A stretch of 41,888 bases of DNA from Clostridia bacterium (GCA_017545535.1 JAFWMS010000033.1:1-41888); one strand, 5' to 3'. Positions 16,001 to 24,653 are shown, numbered from the stretch's first letter. Program-made: numbers and translations. Notes: a model not told the origin generated them from the letters alone.

Positions 16001-19000
16001 CGACGCGGAGGATGCGTACAGGTCCGAAAGGGCAGAAACGGAGAAAGCAGAAGAGGAGGCGGTTCCGGAAACAGCCCCCGAAGAAGTCAAGCTCAACAGC
16101 ATCGTCATCGACCTTCGCCCTTCGTGGGAGCGAGAGCCGCCCAAGCCGGAGCCCGTGCCGGTCCAGCAGGTATCAAATGAACGGATCGACTATCGTATCA
16201 CAGACGATCATTTGGGGGAGGGCGGCTCAAAGACCAAGTTCCAGCGGAACGTGGCCGCCATTCAGACACTGAAACAGATCGAATCCGAATACCGGCTGGC
16301 GACGCCGGAGGAACAGGAGATCCTGTCCCAATATGTGGGCTGGGGCGGCCTGCCGGACGCCTTCGACGAAACCAAGTCCCAATGGAGCGAGGAATACGCC
16401 GAGCTCAGGGAGCTGCTGACGCCGGAGGAATACCGGTCCGCACGGGCTTCTACCCTGAACGCACACTACACGTCCCCGGTGGTGATTCGGGCCATGTATC
16501 AGGCAATAGAAAGCATGGGCTTTCGCACCGGAAACATTCTGGAGCCCTCCTGCGGCATCGGCAATTTCTTCGGGATGCTCCCCGAGAGAATGTCGGGCAG
16601 CAAGCTCTACGGCGTGGAGCTGGACGACCTGACAGGCAGGATAGCCAGACAGCTCTACCAGAAAGCCAACATCCAGATCGACGGCTTTGAGGATTCCGTA
16701 TTCCCTGACAGCTTCTTCAATGTGGCCATCGGCAACGTGCCGTTCGGGGATTACAGCGTGGCGGACAAACGATACGACAAGAACCATTTCCTGATCCACG
16801 ACTACTTCCTTGCCAAGGCGTTAGACAAGGTTAGGCCCGGCGGCGTGGTGGCGTTCATTACCTCCAGCGGGACCATGGATAAGGCGAATCCTGCCGTCAG
16901 GAAGTACCTGTCCCAGCGGGCGGAGCTTCTCGGCGCGATCCGGCTGCCCAACAACGCCTTCCGCGCCAACGCCGGTACGGATGTGGTGGCGGACATCCTC
17001 TTTCTGCAAAAGCGGGATCATCCCATAGAGGTGGACGAGGACTGGCTCCATGTGGGCAAGTCCGATCTTGGCTACCCGATCAACGAGTATTTCCTGAAGA
17101 ACCCCGACATGATCCTGGGAGAGCTGACGGAGGAAAGCACCCGCTTCGGCATGGGCCAGACGGTCAACCCCATAGAGGGAGCCGACCTGGGCGAACAGCT
17201 CAAAGACGCCATGGCCAACATCCATGGGGAGATCGCCGCCTACGAACAGGAGGACGCCTTGGAAGGGACGGCGAAGGCTACGCTGCCCGCAGATCCCACT
17301 GTGCGGAACTTCTCATATACCATCGTGGACGGGGAGATCTATTTCCGGGAAAACTCAGTCATGTCCAAGATCGAGGTCTCCCTGACGGCCCGGAACCGCA
17401 TCCGGGGCATGATCGCCATCCGGGACTGCGTCCATAAGCTCATGGGCCGACAGCTGGACGACTTCTCGGACGCCGCCATCGCGGACGCCCAGCGGGAGCT
17501 GAATACCCTCTACGACGCCTATACCGCCAAGTACGGTCTGTTGAACAGCCGGGGCAACAGCATGGCGTTTTCGGACGATTCGTCCTACCCATTGCTGTGT
17601 TCGTTGGAGGTGCTGGATGAAAACGGAAAGCTGGAACGGAAAGCGGACATGTTCACCAAGCGGACCATCCGCCCCCGCACCGAGATCACCCATGTGGACA
17701 CGGCGGCGGAAGCGCTGACCGTCTCGCTCTCTGAAAAGGCGAAGCCGGACCTGTCGTATATGGCCCAACTGACCGGCAAGACCGAGGAGGAGCTGGAAAC
17801 GGAGCTGACCGGCCTGGCGTTCAGGGATATAGGGACCGGCAATCCGGGATTCTACAGCCCCGACTTCTTCGACCTGAAGCAGTTCCCGCTGGTCACAGCG
17901 GACGAGTTCCTGTCCGGAAACGTGCGCAAGAAGCTGGCTACCAACCGAGCTGTGCAGGAGAGGCTTCGGGCGGCTGGCAAGAACGAGTTGGCCGACACCC
18001 TCGCTGTATCCATTGCCGCATTGGAGAAGGTACAGCCCAAGGACCTGACCGCATCCGAAATCAGCGTCCGACTGGGCGCGACCTGGATCCCGGAAGAGGA
18101 TATAAAGGCGTTCGTCTTCGAGCTTCTGCAACCCGGTTGGCGGGGGCAGCGGTATATCCAGGTACGGTACTCTGACATAAGCGGCGAATGGCGGATCGAG
18201 GGAAAGAACAGCGATACCTATAACGTATCGGCCAACGTGACCTACGGCACGAAGCGGGTCAACGCTTACGACATTATAGAGGACAGCCTGAACCTGAAGG
18301 ATGTGCGGGTATACGACACCGTTGTAGACGAGGAAGGCCGGGAGAAGCGGGTGCTGAACATGAAGGAGACCATCTTGGCCCAGCAGAAACAGACCCAGAT
18401 CCAGGAGGCCTTTCGGGATTGGCTCTGGAAGGACCCGGACCGCAGGGACCGGCTGACCAATATGTACAATGAACGATTCAACAGCTCTCGTCCCAGGGAG
18501 TTTGACGGCAGCCACCTGGTCTTTCCCGGCATGAATCCGGAGATCGACCTTCGGCCCCACCAGGTCAACGCCATAGCCAGGGTCCTGTACGGAGGGAATA
18601 CGCTTCTTGCCCATGTGGTGGGTGCCGGCAAGACCTTCGAGATGACAGCAGCGGCCATGGAATCGAAGCGGCTGGGCCTGTGCCATAAGTCCCTGATCGT
18701 GGTGCCCAACCACCTGACCGAGCAGTGGGCCAGCGAGTTTTTGCAGCTGTACCCTTCGGCCAATATCCTGGTGGCTACGAAAAAGGACTTTGAGAAGCAG
18801 AACCGAAGGCGGTTTTGCAGCCGGATCGCCACCGGCGACTATGACGCGGTCATTATCGGCCACAGCCAGTTCGAGAAGATCCCCCTGTCCCTGGACCGGC
18901 AGATACGGATGATCGAGGAACAGATCGAGGAGATCACCGCCGGGATCGAGGCACTGGAGGCCGAGGAAGGCAGCTACTATTCCGTCAAACAGATGGAGAA

Positions 19001-21020
19001 GACAAAGCGCGGCCTGGAAACAAAGCTCCAACGGCTGAACGACCGGGAGCGGAAGGACGATGTAGTGACCTTCGAGGAGCTGGGCGTGGACAGGCTGTTT
19101 ATCGACGAGGCGCACAACTACAAAAACCTCTTTTTGTACACCAAGATGAGAAACGTGGCGGGCATCGCCCAGACGGAGGCACAGAAGTCCAGCGACCTAT
19201 ACATGAAGTGCCGGTATCTGGACGAGCTGACCGACAGCCACGGCGTGGTCTTTGCAACGGGGACACCAATCAGCAACAGCATGACCGAGATGTACACCAT
19301 GCAGCGGTATCTCCAGTACGACCGATTGAGAGATATGCACTTGCAGCACTTCGACGCCTGGGCATCTACCTTCGGCGAGACCGTGACGGCCATTGAGCTG
19401 GCCCCGGAGGGCACCGGCTACCGGGCCAAGACCCGGTTTGCCCGGTTCTTCAATCTGCCGGAGCTGATCACCATGTTCAAGGATGTGGCGGATGTGCAGA
19501 CGGCGGATATGCTGAAACTCCCTGTCCCGGAGGTGGAGTATCACAACCAGGTAATGAAGCCCAGCGACTTCCAGCGGGAGATGGTGTCCTCCTTCGCGGA
19601 GCGGGCGGAGAAGGTCCGAAACGGCAGCGTCACGCCCAGCGAAGACAATATGCTGAAGATCACCAACGACGGGCGAAAGCTCGCCCTGGACCAGCGGCTG
19701 AATGATCCCATGCTTCCTGACGATGATCAAAGCAAGGTCAATGCCTGTCTGGAGAACGTATACCGCATCTGGGAGGAGAACGCCGACCAACGCTCCGCAC
19801 AGCTGGTGTTCTGCGATCTGTCCACCCCCCACAACGACGGCAGCTTCAATGTCTACGACGATCTGCGCCGGAAGCTGATCGAGCGCGGTGTGCCGGAGGG
19901 AGAAATCGCCTTCATCCATGAGGCGAACACCGAGGCACGGAAAGCGGAACTGTTTGCCAATGTCCGCGCCGGGAAGGTGCGTATCCTCCTGGGCAGCACA
20001 GCCAAGATGGGCGCAGGGACCAACGTGCAGAAGCGGCTCATCGCCCTGCACCATCTGGACATCCCGTGGCGGCCGAGTGACATAGAGCAGCGGGAGGGCC
20101 GTATCCTGCGACAGGGCAACGATAATCCGAAGGTGGAGATCTTCCGATATGTGACCGAGAACACCTTCGACAGCTATATGTGGCAGACCGTAGAGAACAA
20201 GCAGCGGTTCATTGGCCAGATCATGACCAGCAAAAGCGCGGCCCGGTCCTGCGAGGATGTGGACGAGACCGCGCTGAACTACGCCGAGGTAAAGGCGCTG
20301 GCCACGGGAAATCCGCACATAAAAGAGAAGATGGACCTGGAGGTCCAGGTCGCTAAGCTGAAGCTCCTGAAATCCAACTACCTGTCCACCCGGTATTCCA
20401 TGGAGGATAGGCTCCTGAAGCAGGTGCCCCGCGACATCCGCATGACCGAGGAAAGCATAGCCGGGTGCGAAGCCGACGCCGCCCTGTATGCGGCGAACGA
20501 GGTCAAGGGCTTCGCTGGAATGACCGTCTCCGGGTTCCGCTACGGCCCTGACGAGAAAAAGGAAGCGGGCATGGCGATCCTGGCAGCGTGCGCGGCCAAG
20601 AAATCCGGCGCGGAGTCGCCCTTGGGGAGCTATATGGGCTTCGATCTGTTTCTTTCGTATGACATACTGGCCAAGCATTTCGAGATGCGGATACAGGGTG
20701 CGCTCTCCTATAGGATAGAGCTGGGCGAGGATGTGTACGGCAACATCACCCGTATGGATAACGCCCTTGCCGGTATCCCCGATCGAAAGAGCCGGTACGA
20801 GAAGACGCTCTCGGAGTTGCACGATCAGGAGAGAAATCTGAAAACCGAGTTGGAGAAGCCCTTTGCGCAGGAGGACGAGCTGAAGGAGAAGACCGCTCGG
20901 CTCACCGAGCTGGACGCCATGCTGAACCTGGACAAGCACAAGAGCGAGGCCATAGGCGAAGACAACGAGGACCGGGACAGGGACGCCCCCGAACGGTCCG
21001 ACGACGAGTATGAACGATAA
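13068..21020 (+). CDS. Giant N6-adenine methylase / SNF2-type helicase fusion, 2650 aa
   Basis: Domains in order: an N-terminal ArdC-like domain (WLYKYPFQDQVLIHAQ ... RWVNRGAKGIALI); a low-complexity linker (about 273-390) whose DNA also encodes tnpV in another frame; two copies of a ~105-residue domain (about 450-550 and 674-775); an adenine methyltransferase core with EPSCGIGNF (from E1159) and NVPF (1223-1226) in place of the usual NPPY; and a SNF2-like helicase with VVGAGKT (K1855), DEAH (2013-2016) and C-terminal motifs including GAGTNVQKRL and QREGRILRQG. The end is coiled-coil-like and acidic. Such proteins are a hallmark of Tn1549-type ICEs and may protect or remodel the transferred DNA. 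ATG 13068 follows AGGAGAGG. Confidence 0.92.
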   Translation: MATKLERISRLALETSRSITSSTRHWKGFLDSAAWLYKYPFQDQVLIHAQKPEATACAEIGLWNERLHRWVNRGAKGIALIDTTEEKPHLRYVFDVSDTNSRQNIPFALWQPKPEMYPRIAEELQNSFGELGDTTDPISVVFGTVMNAVMDNAGDYLETLRRELYGSSLTDQEELDAIFQTNVADSVAYTVLKRLGFDPNEYIPDDDFDLVSRFDTLETVSRLGEATADISEMILRQIERTVRAVEKESRDILAKGNGIGDTTGENSERSNNHGTDLHASGRLSTPEPGPGHPAVRVDRQVRTDAEAVSGGEEGRDADGAGAVGQADAAPHGDQRPVPGADRDPVPADGQAGRPDRTPESNRSDDLGAADEQHPEPGGGDRGEQPGLQLTEPEIEEAVEEAFPASLFDTPIQEEQFKQDAKRVRQPTPQLSLFDVQNIEGMDAGTVPALRYSQQVIDEALTLGANDRNSHLIICAFFQKDHTPAKNAAFLREHYGINGAGFYLDGRQYAMWYDQEGFRVSMGDTVQGGMTMTLSWAETAKRVRELLDLGRYMPREELLRVNVYERTALAERLLFVARDLSEEGREHGFLPSFRALSGTFDNERDQIVSLMEETGSLEALTDEWRTFTEAYRAEPDLLRFHYHQPTELLRQLEDLQREPLRFPVAEDYDPNPKRFISLDEIDKLLRGSDTERGTEDRLAVYAFFLAHPDAKEREKALRDMHGVSGSYGGNDNISYDPKGVSFSHGDMTKPYAKIEWNWTKVRQRIETLIEQNRFLSQADREHMPEYERKQIAASIVVAYRDAPEGYIRPFNGDPIVHYSENVAAVQKLLRDPIQVRAIANELSLLTERTSPDDRHYEDRQNAVRQLADYRAGEFSLFGEKREPIPEPIEESDLDRAKWLINAYCQAEFGSYADFSDLSHVGLVYTTDEADTYEISVFADLKQNRIVYRIDDQVVREVQTDSLAELNEYLEALDFGAMIADAEDAYRSERAETEKAEEEAVPETAPEEVKLNSIVIDLRPSWEREPPKPEPVPVQQVSNERIDYRITDDHLGEGGSKTKFQRNVAAIQTLKQIESEYRLATPEEQEILSQYVGWGGLPDAFDETKSQWSEEYAELRELLTPEEYRSARASTLNAHYTSPVVIRAMYQAIESMGFRTGNILEPSCGIGNFFGMLPERMSGSKLYGVELDDLTGRIARQLYQKANIQIDGFEDSVFPDSFFNVAIGNVPFGDYSVADKRYDKNHFLIHDYFLAKALDKVRPGGVVAFITSSGTMDKANPAVRKYLSQRAELLGAIRLPNNAFRANAGTDVVADILFLQKRDHPIEVDEDWLHVGKSDLGYPINEYFLKNPDMILGELTEESTRFGMGQTVNPIEGADLGEQLKDAMANIHGEIAAYEQEDALEGTAKATLPADPTVRNFSYTIVDGEIYFRENSVMSKIEVSLTARNRIRGMIAIRDCVHKLMGRQLDDFSDAAIADAQRELNTLYDAYTAKYGLLNSRGNSMAFSDDSSYPLLCSLEVLDENGKLERKADMFTKRTIRPRTEITHVDTAAEALTVSLSEKAKPDLSYMAQLTGKTEEELETELTGLAFRDIGTGNPGFYSPDFFDLKQFPLVTADEFLSGNVRKKLATNRAVQERLRAAGKNELADTLAVSIAALEKVQPKDLTASEISVRLGATWIPEEDIKAFVFELLQPGWRGQRYIQVRYSDISGEWRIEGKNSDTYNVSANVTYGTKRVNAYDIIEDSLNLKDVRVYDTVVDEEGREKRVLNMKETILAQQKQTQIQEAFRDWLWKDPDRRDRLTNMYNERFNSSRPREFDGSHLVFPGMNPEIDLRPHQVNAIARVLYGGNTLLAHVVGAGKTFEMTAAAMESKRLGLCHKSLIVVPNHLTEQWASEFLQLYPSANILVATKKDFEKQNRRRFCSRIATGDYDAVIIGHSQFEKIPLSLDRQIRMIEEQIEEITAGIEALEAEEGSYYSVKQMEKTKRGLETKLQRLNDRERKDDVVTFEELGVDRLFIDEAHNYKNLFLYTKMRNVAGIAQTEAQKSSDLYMKCRYLDELTDSHGVVFATGTPISNSMTEMYTMQRYLQYDRLRDMHLQHFDAWASTFGETVTAIELAPEGTGYRAKTRFARFFNLPELITMFKDVADVQTADMLKLPVPEVEYHNQVMKPSDFQREMVSSFAERAEKVRNGSVTPSEDNMLKITNDGRKLALDQRLNDPMLPDDDQSKVNACLENVYRIWEENADQRSAQLVFCDLSTPHNDGSFNVYDDLRRKLIERGVPEGEIAFIHEANTEARKAELFANVRAGKVRILLGSTAKMGAGTNVQKRLIALHHLDIPWRPSDIEQREGRILRQGNDNPKVEIFRYVTENTFDSYMWQTVENKQRFIGQIMTSKSAARSCEDVDETALNYAEVKALATGNPHIKEKMDLEVQVAKLKLLKSNYLSTRYSMEDRLLKQVPRDIRMTEESIAGCEADAALYAANEVKGFAGMTVSGFRYGPDEKKEAGMAILAACAAKKSGAESPLGSYMGFDLFLSYDILAKHFEMRIQGALSYRIELGEDVYGNITRMDNALAGIPDRKSRYEKTLSELHDQERNLKTELEKPFAQEDELKEKTARLTELDAMLNLDKHKSEAIGEDNEDRDRDAPERSDDEYER
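13885..14235 (+). CDS. tnpV: TnpV-family protein nested in another frame of the giant gene, 116 aa
   Basis: In the +1 frame relative to the giant gene lies a full TnpV-like protein: MELTYTQVGDFQLPNL at the start, GKYGRMRKRYLEE near residues 28-39, SGKLTQHLMEI near 51-61, and an NNIRNRAEEIVVNSLVYS end. A strong AAAGGAG sits 8 nt before its ATG. Third codon positions in this frame are mostly G or C, as in neighbouring genes, whereas the giant gene's own frame gives a low-complexity sequence here. TnpV proteins are encoded by Tn4451-like transposons; their role is poorly known. Both frames stay open throughout, so this is a dual-coding segment. Confidence 0.82.
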   Translation: MELTYTQVGDFQLPNLVLDIQPSGSIGKYGRMRKRYLEEKKDGTLTALVLSGKLTQHLMEINDLCREQIETLSRQMAKQEGLTERLKATDQMTWVQRMNNIRNRAEEIVVNSLVYS

Positions 21021-21032
21021 GAGGAGGAACAC

Positions 21033-22007
21033 ATGAACCGATACACACAGGAACAGATCGACGCTGCTGACAGCATAGATCTGGTCGCCTACGCCCAGTC
21101 CCGTGGCTACGAGCTGGAGCGCGAGGGAAACCAATACAAGATGAAGGATCACGACAGCCTGTACATGAAGGGGAACCGCTTGTACTGGTTCAGCCACCAG
21201 ATGGGCGGTAAGGCCATCTCCTTCCTGACCCAGTACGAGGGCATGGGCTTTGTGGACGCCATGAAGACCCTGCTTGGGGAGAAGGGGATCGACGATAGGC
21301 CCCTTCCCAAGGCATCCGAAATGGAGGCGAAGGAGGCCGCGCCCTTTGAGCTGCCGGTGCCCAACGAGAATAACAAGGCCGCTATCGCCTATCTCTTGCA
21401 GAGGGGAATCTCGAAGAATCTTGTTTATAAGCTCATGGAAGAAGGGCTGATCTACCAGACCAACACTTTCGTGTACACGGATGAGAACGGGGAGCGGGCG
21501 GAAAAGCGGTGCCCGCCCCAGGTGGTGTTCGTCGGCAAGGATAAGGACGGCGAAGTGAAATACGCCTGCACCCGTGCCTGCTTCAACGAGGGCAAGTTCG
21601 ACGCCCCCGGCAGCAACAAGGCGTATGCGTTCTCGATCCCGCAGGAGAACTGCGACACCGTTTGGGTATTCGAGAGCGCCATCGACCTGCTCTCCCACAT
21701 GACCCTGTGTGGGTATGCGAAGAAGCAGTATCCGGCCCACCGGGTGTCCCTGGGCGGCTGTTCGCCCGTGGCGCTGCAACGCTACCTGATCGACCACCCG
21801 GAGATCAGGTTCGTGAACCTGGGCTTGGACAACGATCAGCAGGGCCGCAACGCAGCGGAGAACATCAAGGAGATGCTGGGGGATACCTACAAGGTGTACG
21901 ACCACACGCCGGACTTCGGCAAGGACTACAACGAGGATCTCATGTACCGGCAGGAACAGTACAGGGAGAGCAAGAAGGAGAAGGAAGCCCCGGAACCGGA
22001 GCGTTGA
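21033..22007 (+). CDS. Toprim-domain primase-like protein (DUF3991 type), 324 aa
   Basis: The N-terminal part (about 1-100, with IDLVAYAQSRGYELEREGNQYKMKDHDSLYM) resembles the zinc-finger/CHC2-like region of mobile-element primases, without an obvious cysteine cluster. The Toprim core follows, with VWVFESAIDLLS (catalytic Glu near 215) and LGLDNDQQGRNAAE (the DxD pair near 270). It would prime or assist DNA synthesis during transfer or circle replication. ATG 21033 follows AGAGGAGG. The gene converges with a small minus-strand gene. Confidence 0.85.
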   Translation: MNRYTQEQIDAADSIDLVAYAQSRGYELEREGNQYKMKDHDSLYMKGNRLYWFSHQMGGKAISFLTQYEGMGFVDAMKTLLGEKGIDDRPLPKASEMEAKEAAPFELPVPNENNKAAIAYLLQRGISKNLVYKLMEEGLIYQTNTFVYTDENGERAEKRCPPQVVFVGKDKDGEVKYACTRACFNEGKFDAPGSNKAYAFSIPQENCDTVWVFESAIDLLSHMTLCGYAKKQYPAHRVSLGGCSPVALQRYLIDHPEIRFVNLGLDNDQQGRNAAENIKEMLGDTYKVYDHTPDFGKDYNEDLMYRQEQYRESKKEKEAPEPER

Positions 22008-22020
22008 AGGGTGACCTTCA
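22005..22020. terminator. Small hairpin between convergent gene ends
   Basis: TGAAGG (22005-22010) and CCTTCA (22015-22020) form a 6-bp stem with a GTGA loop, overlapping the stop codons of the converging genes. It lacks a T run, so any terminator function is weak. Confidence 0.3.
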
Positions 22021-22215
22021 CACAGAATAGGGAATAAGAAAACAACCTCCGGAATCATACGGTTCGTAGTTCCGAGGCTGTTTCTTGCGGTCATAGACCT
22101 TCTTGCTTTTGACGATCTTGGTAGTCGGGCTGAACGCCCAGGTGGTGCGGTTTTGAGCATCCAGCTTCTTTCGGGCGCGTTTGCTCATCTTGTCCCGCGG
22201 GACGAACGTTTTCAT
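22018..22215 (-). CDS. Small basic protein opposite the mobilisation genes, 65 aa
   Basis: A Lys/Arg-rich 65-residue protein (MKTFVPRDKMSKRARKKLDA at the start, then a TTWAFSPTTKIVKSKKVYDRKKQ core). ATG 22215 lies 9 nt after AAAGGAG on the minus strand, and a promoter with TATACT lies upstream, so it is a true gene on the opposite strand. Similar short proteins occur near relaxase genes of clostridial elements; the function is unknown. It ends 10 nt from the Toprim gene stop. Confidence 0.7.
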   Translation of the reverse strand: MKTFVPRDKMSKRARKKLDAQNRTTWAFSPTTKIVKSKKVYDRKKQPRNYEPYDSGGCFLIPYSV

Positions 22216-22240
22216 ATCGACCATCTCCTTTCGTCTTTCC

Positions 22241-22269
22241 AGTATACCCATTGTTGCTGAAAAAAGCAA
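22241..22269 (-). promoter_or_regulatory. Promoter of the small antisense gene
   Basis: On the minus strand -35 TTGCTT (22264-22269) and -10 TATACT (22241-22246) are 17 bp apart. A 6-bp inverted repeat, GTTGCT (22253-22258) with AGCAAC (22265-22270), overlaps the -35 and spacer and could be an operator. Confidence 0.6.
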
Positions 22270-22319
22270 CCGCATTGATTCAACTCCGTGCCTTCGGCCA
22301 GAGCTGAGACCACAGAACG

Positions 22320-22400
22320 AAGGACAATCGGCTCTGCCGTTGTCCTTGCAAGCATCGCCTAAATATATATTTCGGCTGCTTGTTAGGGCTGTTGCCCTAA
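22320..22400. other. oriT: Candidate origin of transfer (oriT)
   Basis: Two strong inverted repeats precede mobC and the relaxase. The first is AAGGACAA (22320-22327) with TTGTCCTT (22340-22347), enclosing an inner CGGC/GCCG stem. The second is TTAGGGC (22383-22389) with GCCCTAA (22394-22400), followed by TACCCATATG. Inverted repeats near the nick site directly upstream of mobC are usual for MOB-P type relaxases. I cannot place the nick. Confidence 0.55.
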
Positions 22401-22435
22401 TACCCATATGCCGCAAAGCGGGAAAGGAGGTTAGT

Positions 22436-22759
22436 TTGAGCGATCACAAATACAAGCAATATCTTTTGTGGATGAACAAAGAGGAAAGCGACACGCTAGA
22501 TACTCTATGTCAAAAATCAGGGCTATCGAAAGCTTCTTTGCTTCGTCGCCTGATTCTAAGCAATCCGATACGCGAGCGCCCTAATGTTGATTTTCTTAGG
22601 TTGACCGATGAGATCAATCAGATCGGCGTCAACTTCAACCAGCTGGTGCGGAAAGTGAACGCCACAGGCGTGGCCTCGGAGAGCGACCTAAGGGAGGCGA
22701 AGCGGACCAATCAGCAGGTGTATCGCCTTATGCGCGAGTGGGAGAAGACATGGCGATAA
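22436..22759 (+). CDS. mobC: MobC-like relaxosome accessory protein, 107 aa
   Basis: A small basic protein with an N-terminal ribbon-helix-helix-like segment (SDTLDTLCQKSGLSKASLLRRLIL) and the MobC hallmark DEINQIGVNFNQLVRKVN. MobC proteins help the relaxase open oriT. The start is taken as TTG at 22436 because AAAGGAGG lies 5 nt upstream; the frame is open further upstream but would run through the candidate oriT. It overlaps the relaxase gene by 10 nt. Confidence 0.85.
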   Translation: MSDHKYKQYLLWMNKEESDTLDTLCQKSGLSKASLLRRLILSNPIRERPNVDFLRLTDEINQIGVNFNQLVRKVNATGVASESDLREAKRTNQQVYRLMREWEKTWR

Positions 22760-24150
22760 CCAAGATCCTCTCTAAGAACATGCGCTTGGACAAATTGATC
22801 CGCTACATCCAGAATCCGGACAAGACTGAAGAATCCGTACTAACTTTTTGCCAATTTTGCAATCCAAAAGACGCTGCCCGGCAATGGGCTGAGACAAAAA
22901 GACACATTGGAAAGACGGACGGCATCCAGGCCTTCCACATCATCCAGAGCTTCGCACCGGGAGAGATCACCCCGGAACTGGCCCATGAACTTGGCAAACA
23001 GTTCATTCGGGAGCATTTGTCCGACTATGAAGTTGTCCTTGGAACTCATGTGGATAAAGGGCATATCCATAATCATCTGGCGTTCAATTCTGTCAGCATC
23101 GTATCTGGTAAGAAGTATCACAGCACGGCGGAGTCCTACTACCAACAAATCCGAAAGATCTCTGACCGGCTGTGCCGTGAGCATGGCCTGTCCGTGGTCA
23201 TGGAAACGGGCGGCAAGGGCATTTCATACGCTGAATGGAAACTCCACAAAGCGGGAGTACTGACCCTGCGGGAGCTGTTCGATCAGGATGTGGAGGAGTG
23301 CCTGTCCCAAGCCATGGACCTGGGCCAGTTCTATGCCCTCATGGAGGATCACGGGTACACTGTCAAACACCACAGCAATTATCCCTCTTTTGTTCCTGAT
23401 GGGTATTCTCACCCGTATCGGATCAAACGCAACGGAAAGGCGTGGACGGAGGACGATATAGAGCGATTCATCGACCGGGCCATGTCCGATCCCACCTTTG
23501 AGGTCATCATGCCGATAGTTCAAAAGGCGTTTGTACCCTATGGGAAGCTGCACGGCTTCCGGGCATTGTATGTGTCCTGGATGTATGTGCTCGGTATCAT
23601 AGGGCAGGGCAAGCGTACCCAGTACCCACGGGTGAACTTCAAGGAGCTAAAGCGGTTTGAGCAGTACAAGGCTCAAGCCGCTTTTCTGGATCGGAACCAA
23701 ATCGACACAGCGGAACAGTTGCAGGCGAAGATGGACGAGATCCATGGGACCATGGATACTCTGACCAAGAGCCGGATCATCTGGAACAGCAAAAGGAAGC
23801 GGCAGAAAGGTTTATATAACGCCCTGGCCACCATGGAGAATTTGCATGATGTCCCTGAACTCTATGCCCAGGGCGTCGCCGGGATAGAGGAGGACTACAA
23901 ACGGTATCTGGAAGCGGAGAGAAAGCTGACCGGCATGGATGTCGAGGCGTTGAGGGAGGAACGAGACGAAGTATATGAGAAGGTCGCATCCGTCAACGCC
24001 GAGCTCCGCGAGTGTCGGAACGAGCTTCGGCTCTGCGAACAGATCCAGGAGGATTCTCCGAAGATCCAACGAGCCCTGAGCGAGGAGATCGAGCTGGAGG
24101 AAAGCTACGAGCTGGAAGAACCGAGCTATGAGCCGGAAGAAACGCTCTGA
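22750..24150 (+). CDS. MOB-P-type relaxase, 466 aa
   Basis: The histidine triad motif HVDKGHIHNH (H100, H105, H107) binds the metal that supports cleavage of oriT. The upstream segment QAFHIIQSFAPGEITPE is also typical of VirD2/MobA-type relaxases (PF03432). The candidate catalytic tyrosine lies in the N-terminal 30 residues (LIRYIQN). A C-terminal helical region ends in a Glu-rich tail. The enzyme would nick oriT, stay bound to the 5' end and lead DNA to the T4SS. ATG 22750 is preceded by GGAGAAG and overlaps mobC. Confidence 0.93.
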   Translation: MAITKILSKNMRLDKLIRYIQNPDKTEESVLTFCQFCNPKDAARQWAETKRHIGKTDGIQAFHIIQSFAPGEITPELAHELGKQFIREHLSDYEVVLGTHVDKGHIHNHLAFNSVSIVSGKKYHSTAESYYQQIRKISDRLCREHGLSVVMETGGKGISYAEWKLHKAGVLTLRELFDQDVEECLSQAMDLGQFYALMEDHGYTVKHHSNYPSFVPDGYSHPYRIKRNGKAWTEDDIERFIDRAMSDPTFEVIMPIVQKAFVPYGKLHGFRALYVSWMYVLGIIGQGKRTQYPRVNFKELKRFEQYKAQAAFLDRNQIDTAEQLQAKMDEIHGTMDTLTKSRIIWNSKRKRQKGLYNALATMENLHDVPELYAQGVAGIEEDYKRYLEAERKLTGMDVEALREERDEVYEKVASVNAELRECRNELRLCEQIQEDSPKIQRALSEEIELEESYELEEPSYEPEETL

Positions 24151-24191
24151 TGCCTTGCTTCCCGGTGGGCGATGTGATAACATGATCGCCG

Positions 24192-24611
24192 ATGAATATG
24201 AGATTCAAACACACAAATCGGCCGGGATTTCTTCTTGGTTTCATAGACTTTTTCACAGCGGGGCTGTTCTTTCTCGTATACATGCCGGCAGGAGGCTTAC
24301 AGAAGGAACTTGAGGAGATCCTTGGGCACAAAGTTCGACCGTACTGGCAGGCGTATCTTCTTGGCATTCCGACGCTGTTCATTTATACTCTGGTATGGAT
24401 GTCCAATATCGCGGAGGAACTGAAAACGAAAGCTGCTGAGCTGGGGATCTCTGGACCTCACACATCCTGGCGGCATATGTTCTGGTGGAACATGCTCGGG
24501 TGTCCCTGCTTCGGCCCTATGATCGCGACCATGCGCTTTTTCAGAACCCTGAACCTGATCGAGATCGAACTGAACAGCCCGCACGATGAAGGCTCTGCGC
24601 GAGAAACTTGA
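24192..24611 (+). CDS. Integral membrane protein, 139 aa
   Basis: Hydrophobic segments lie at about residues 13-33 (GFIDFFTAGLFFLVYMP) and 52-70 (AYLLGIPTLFIYTLVWM), with another likely in WWNMLGCPCFGPMIA. It resembles DUF4234-like small membrane proteins found behind relaxase genes in these elements, but I am not sure of the family. No strong ribosome binding site precedes ATG 24192 (or 24198). Its 3' end overlaps a short out-of-frame ORF discussed under the next gene. Confidence 0.65.
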   Translation: MNMRFKHTNRPGFLLGFIDFFTAGLFFLVYMPAGGLQKELEEILGHKVRPYWQAYLLGIPTLFIYTLVWMSNIAEELKTKAAELGISGPHTSWRHMFWWNMLGCPCFGPMIATMRFFRTLNLIEIELNSPHDEGSARET

Positions 24612-24653
24612 GGGTCTGAAGCCCATAGAGCAATATTTGAATCACAGACAAAC

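Noticed and set aside
17355..19115. 586-codon minus-strand frame
   Set aside because: Shadow of the SNF2/methylase coding region; no motif or start signal.
19197..22160. 987-codon minus-strand frame opposite the methylase-helicase and Toprim genes
   Set aside because: It spans parts of two clear plus-strand genes and the small minus-strand gene in another frame; codon-bias shadow.
22181..22435. N-terminal extension of MobC through the candidate oriT
   Set aside because: The extension is not MobC-like and crosses inverted repeats; TTG 22436 has a near-perfect ribosome binding site.
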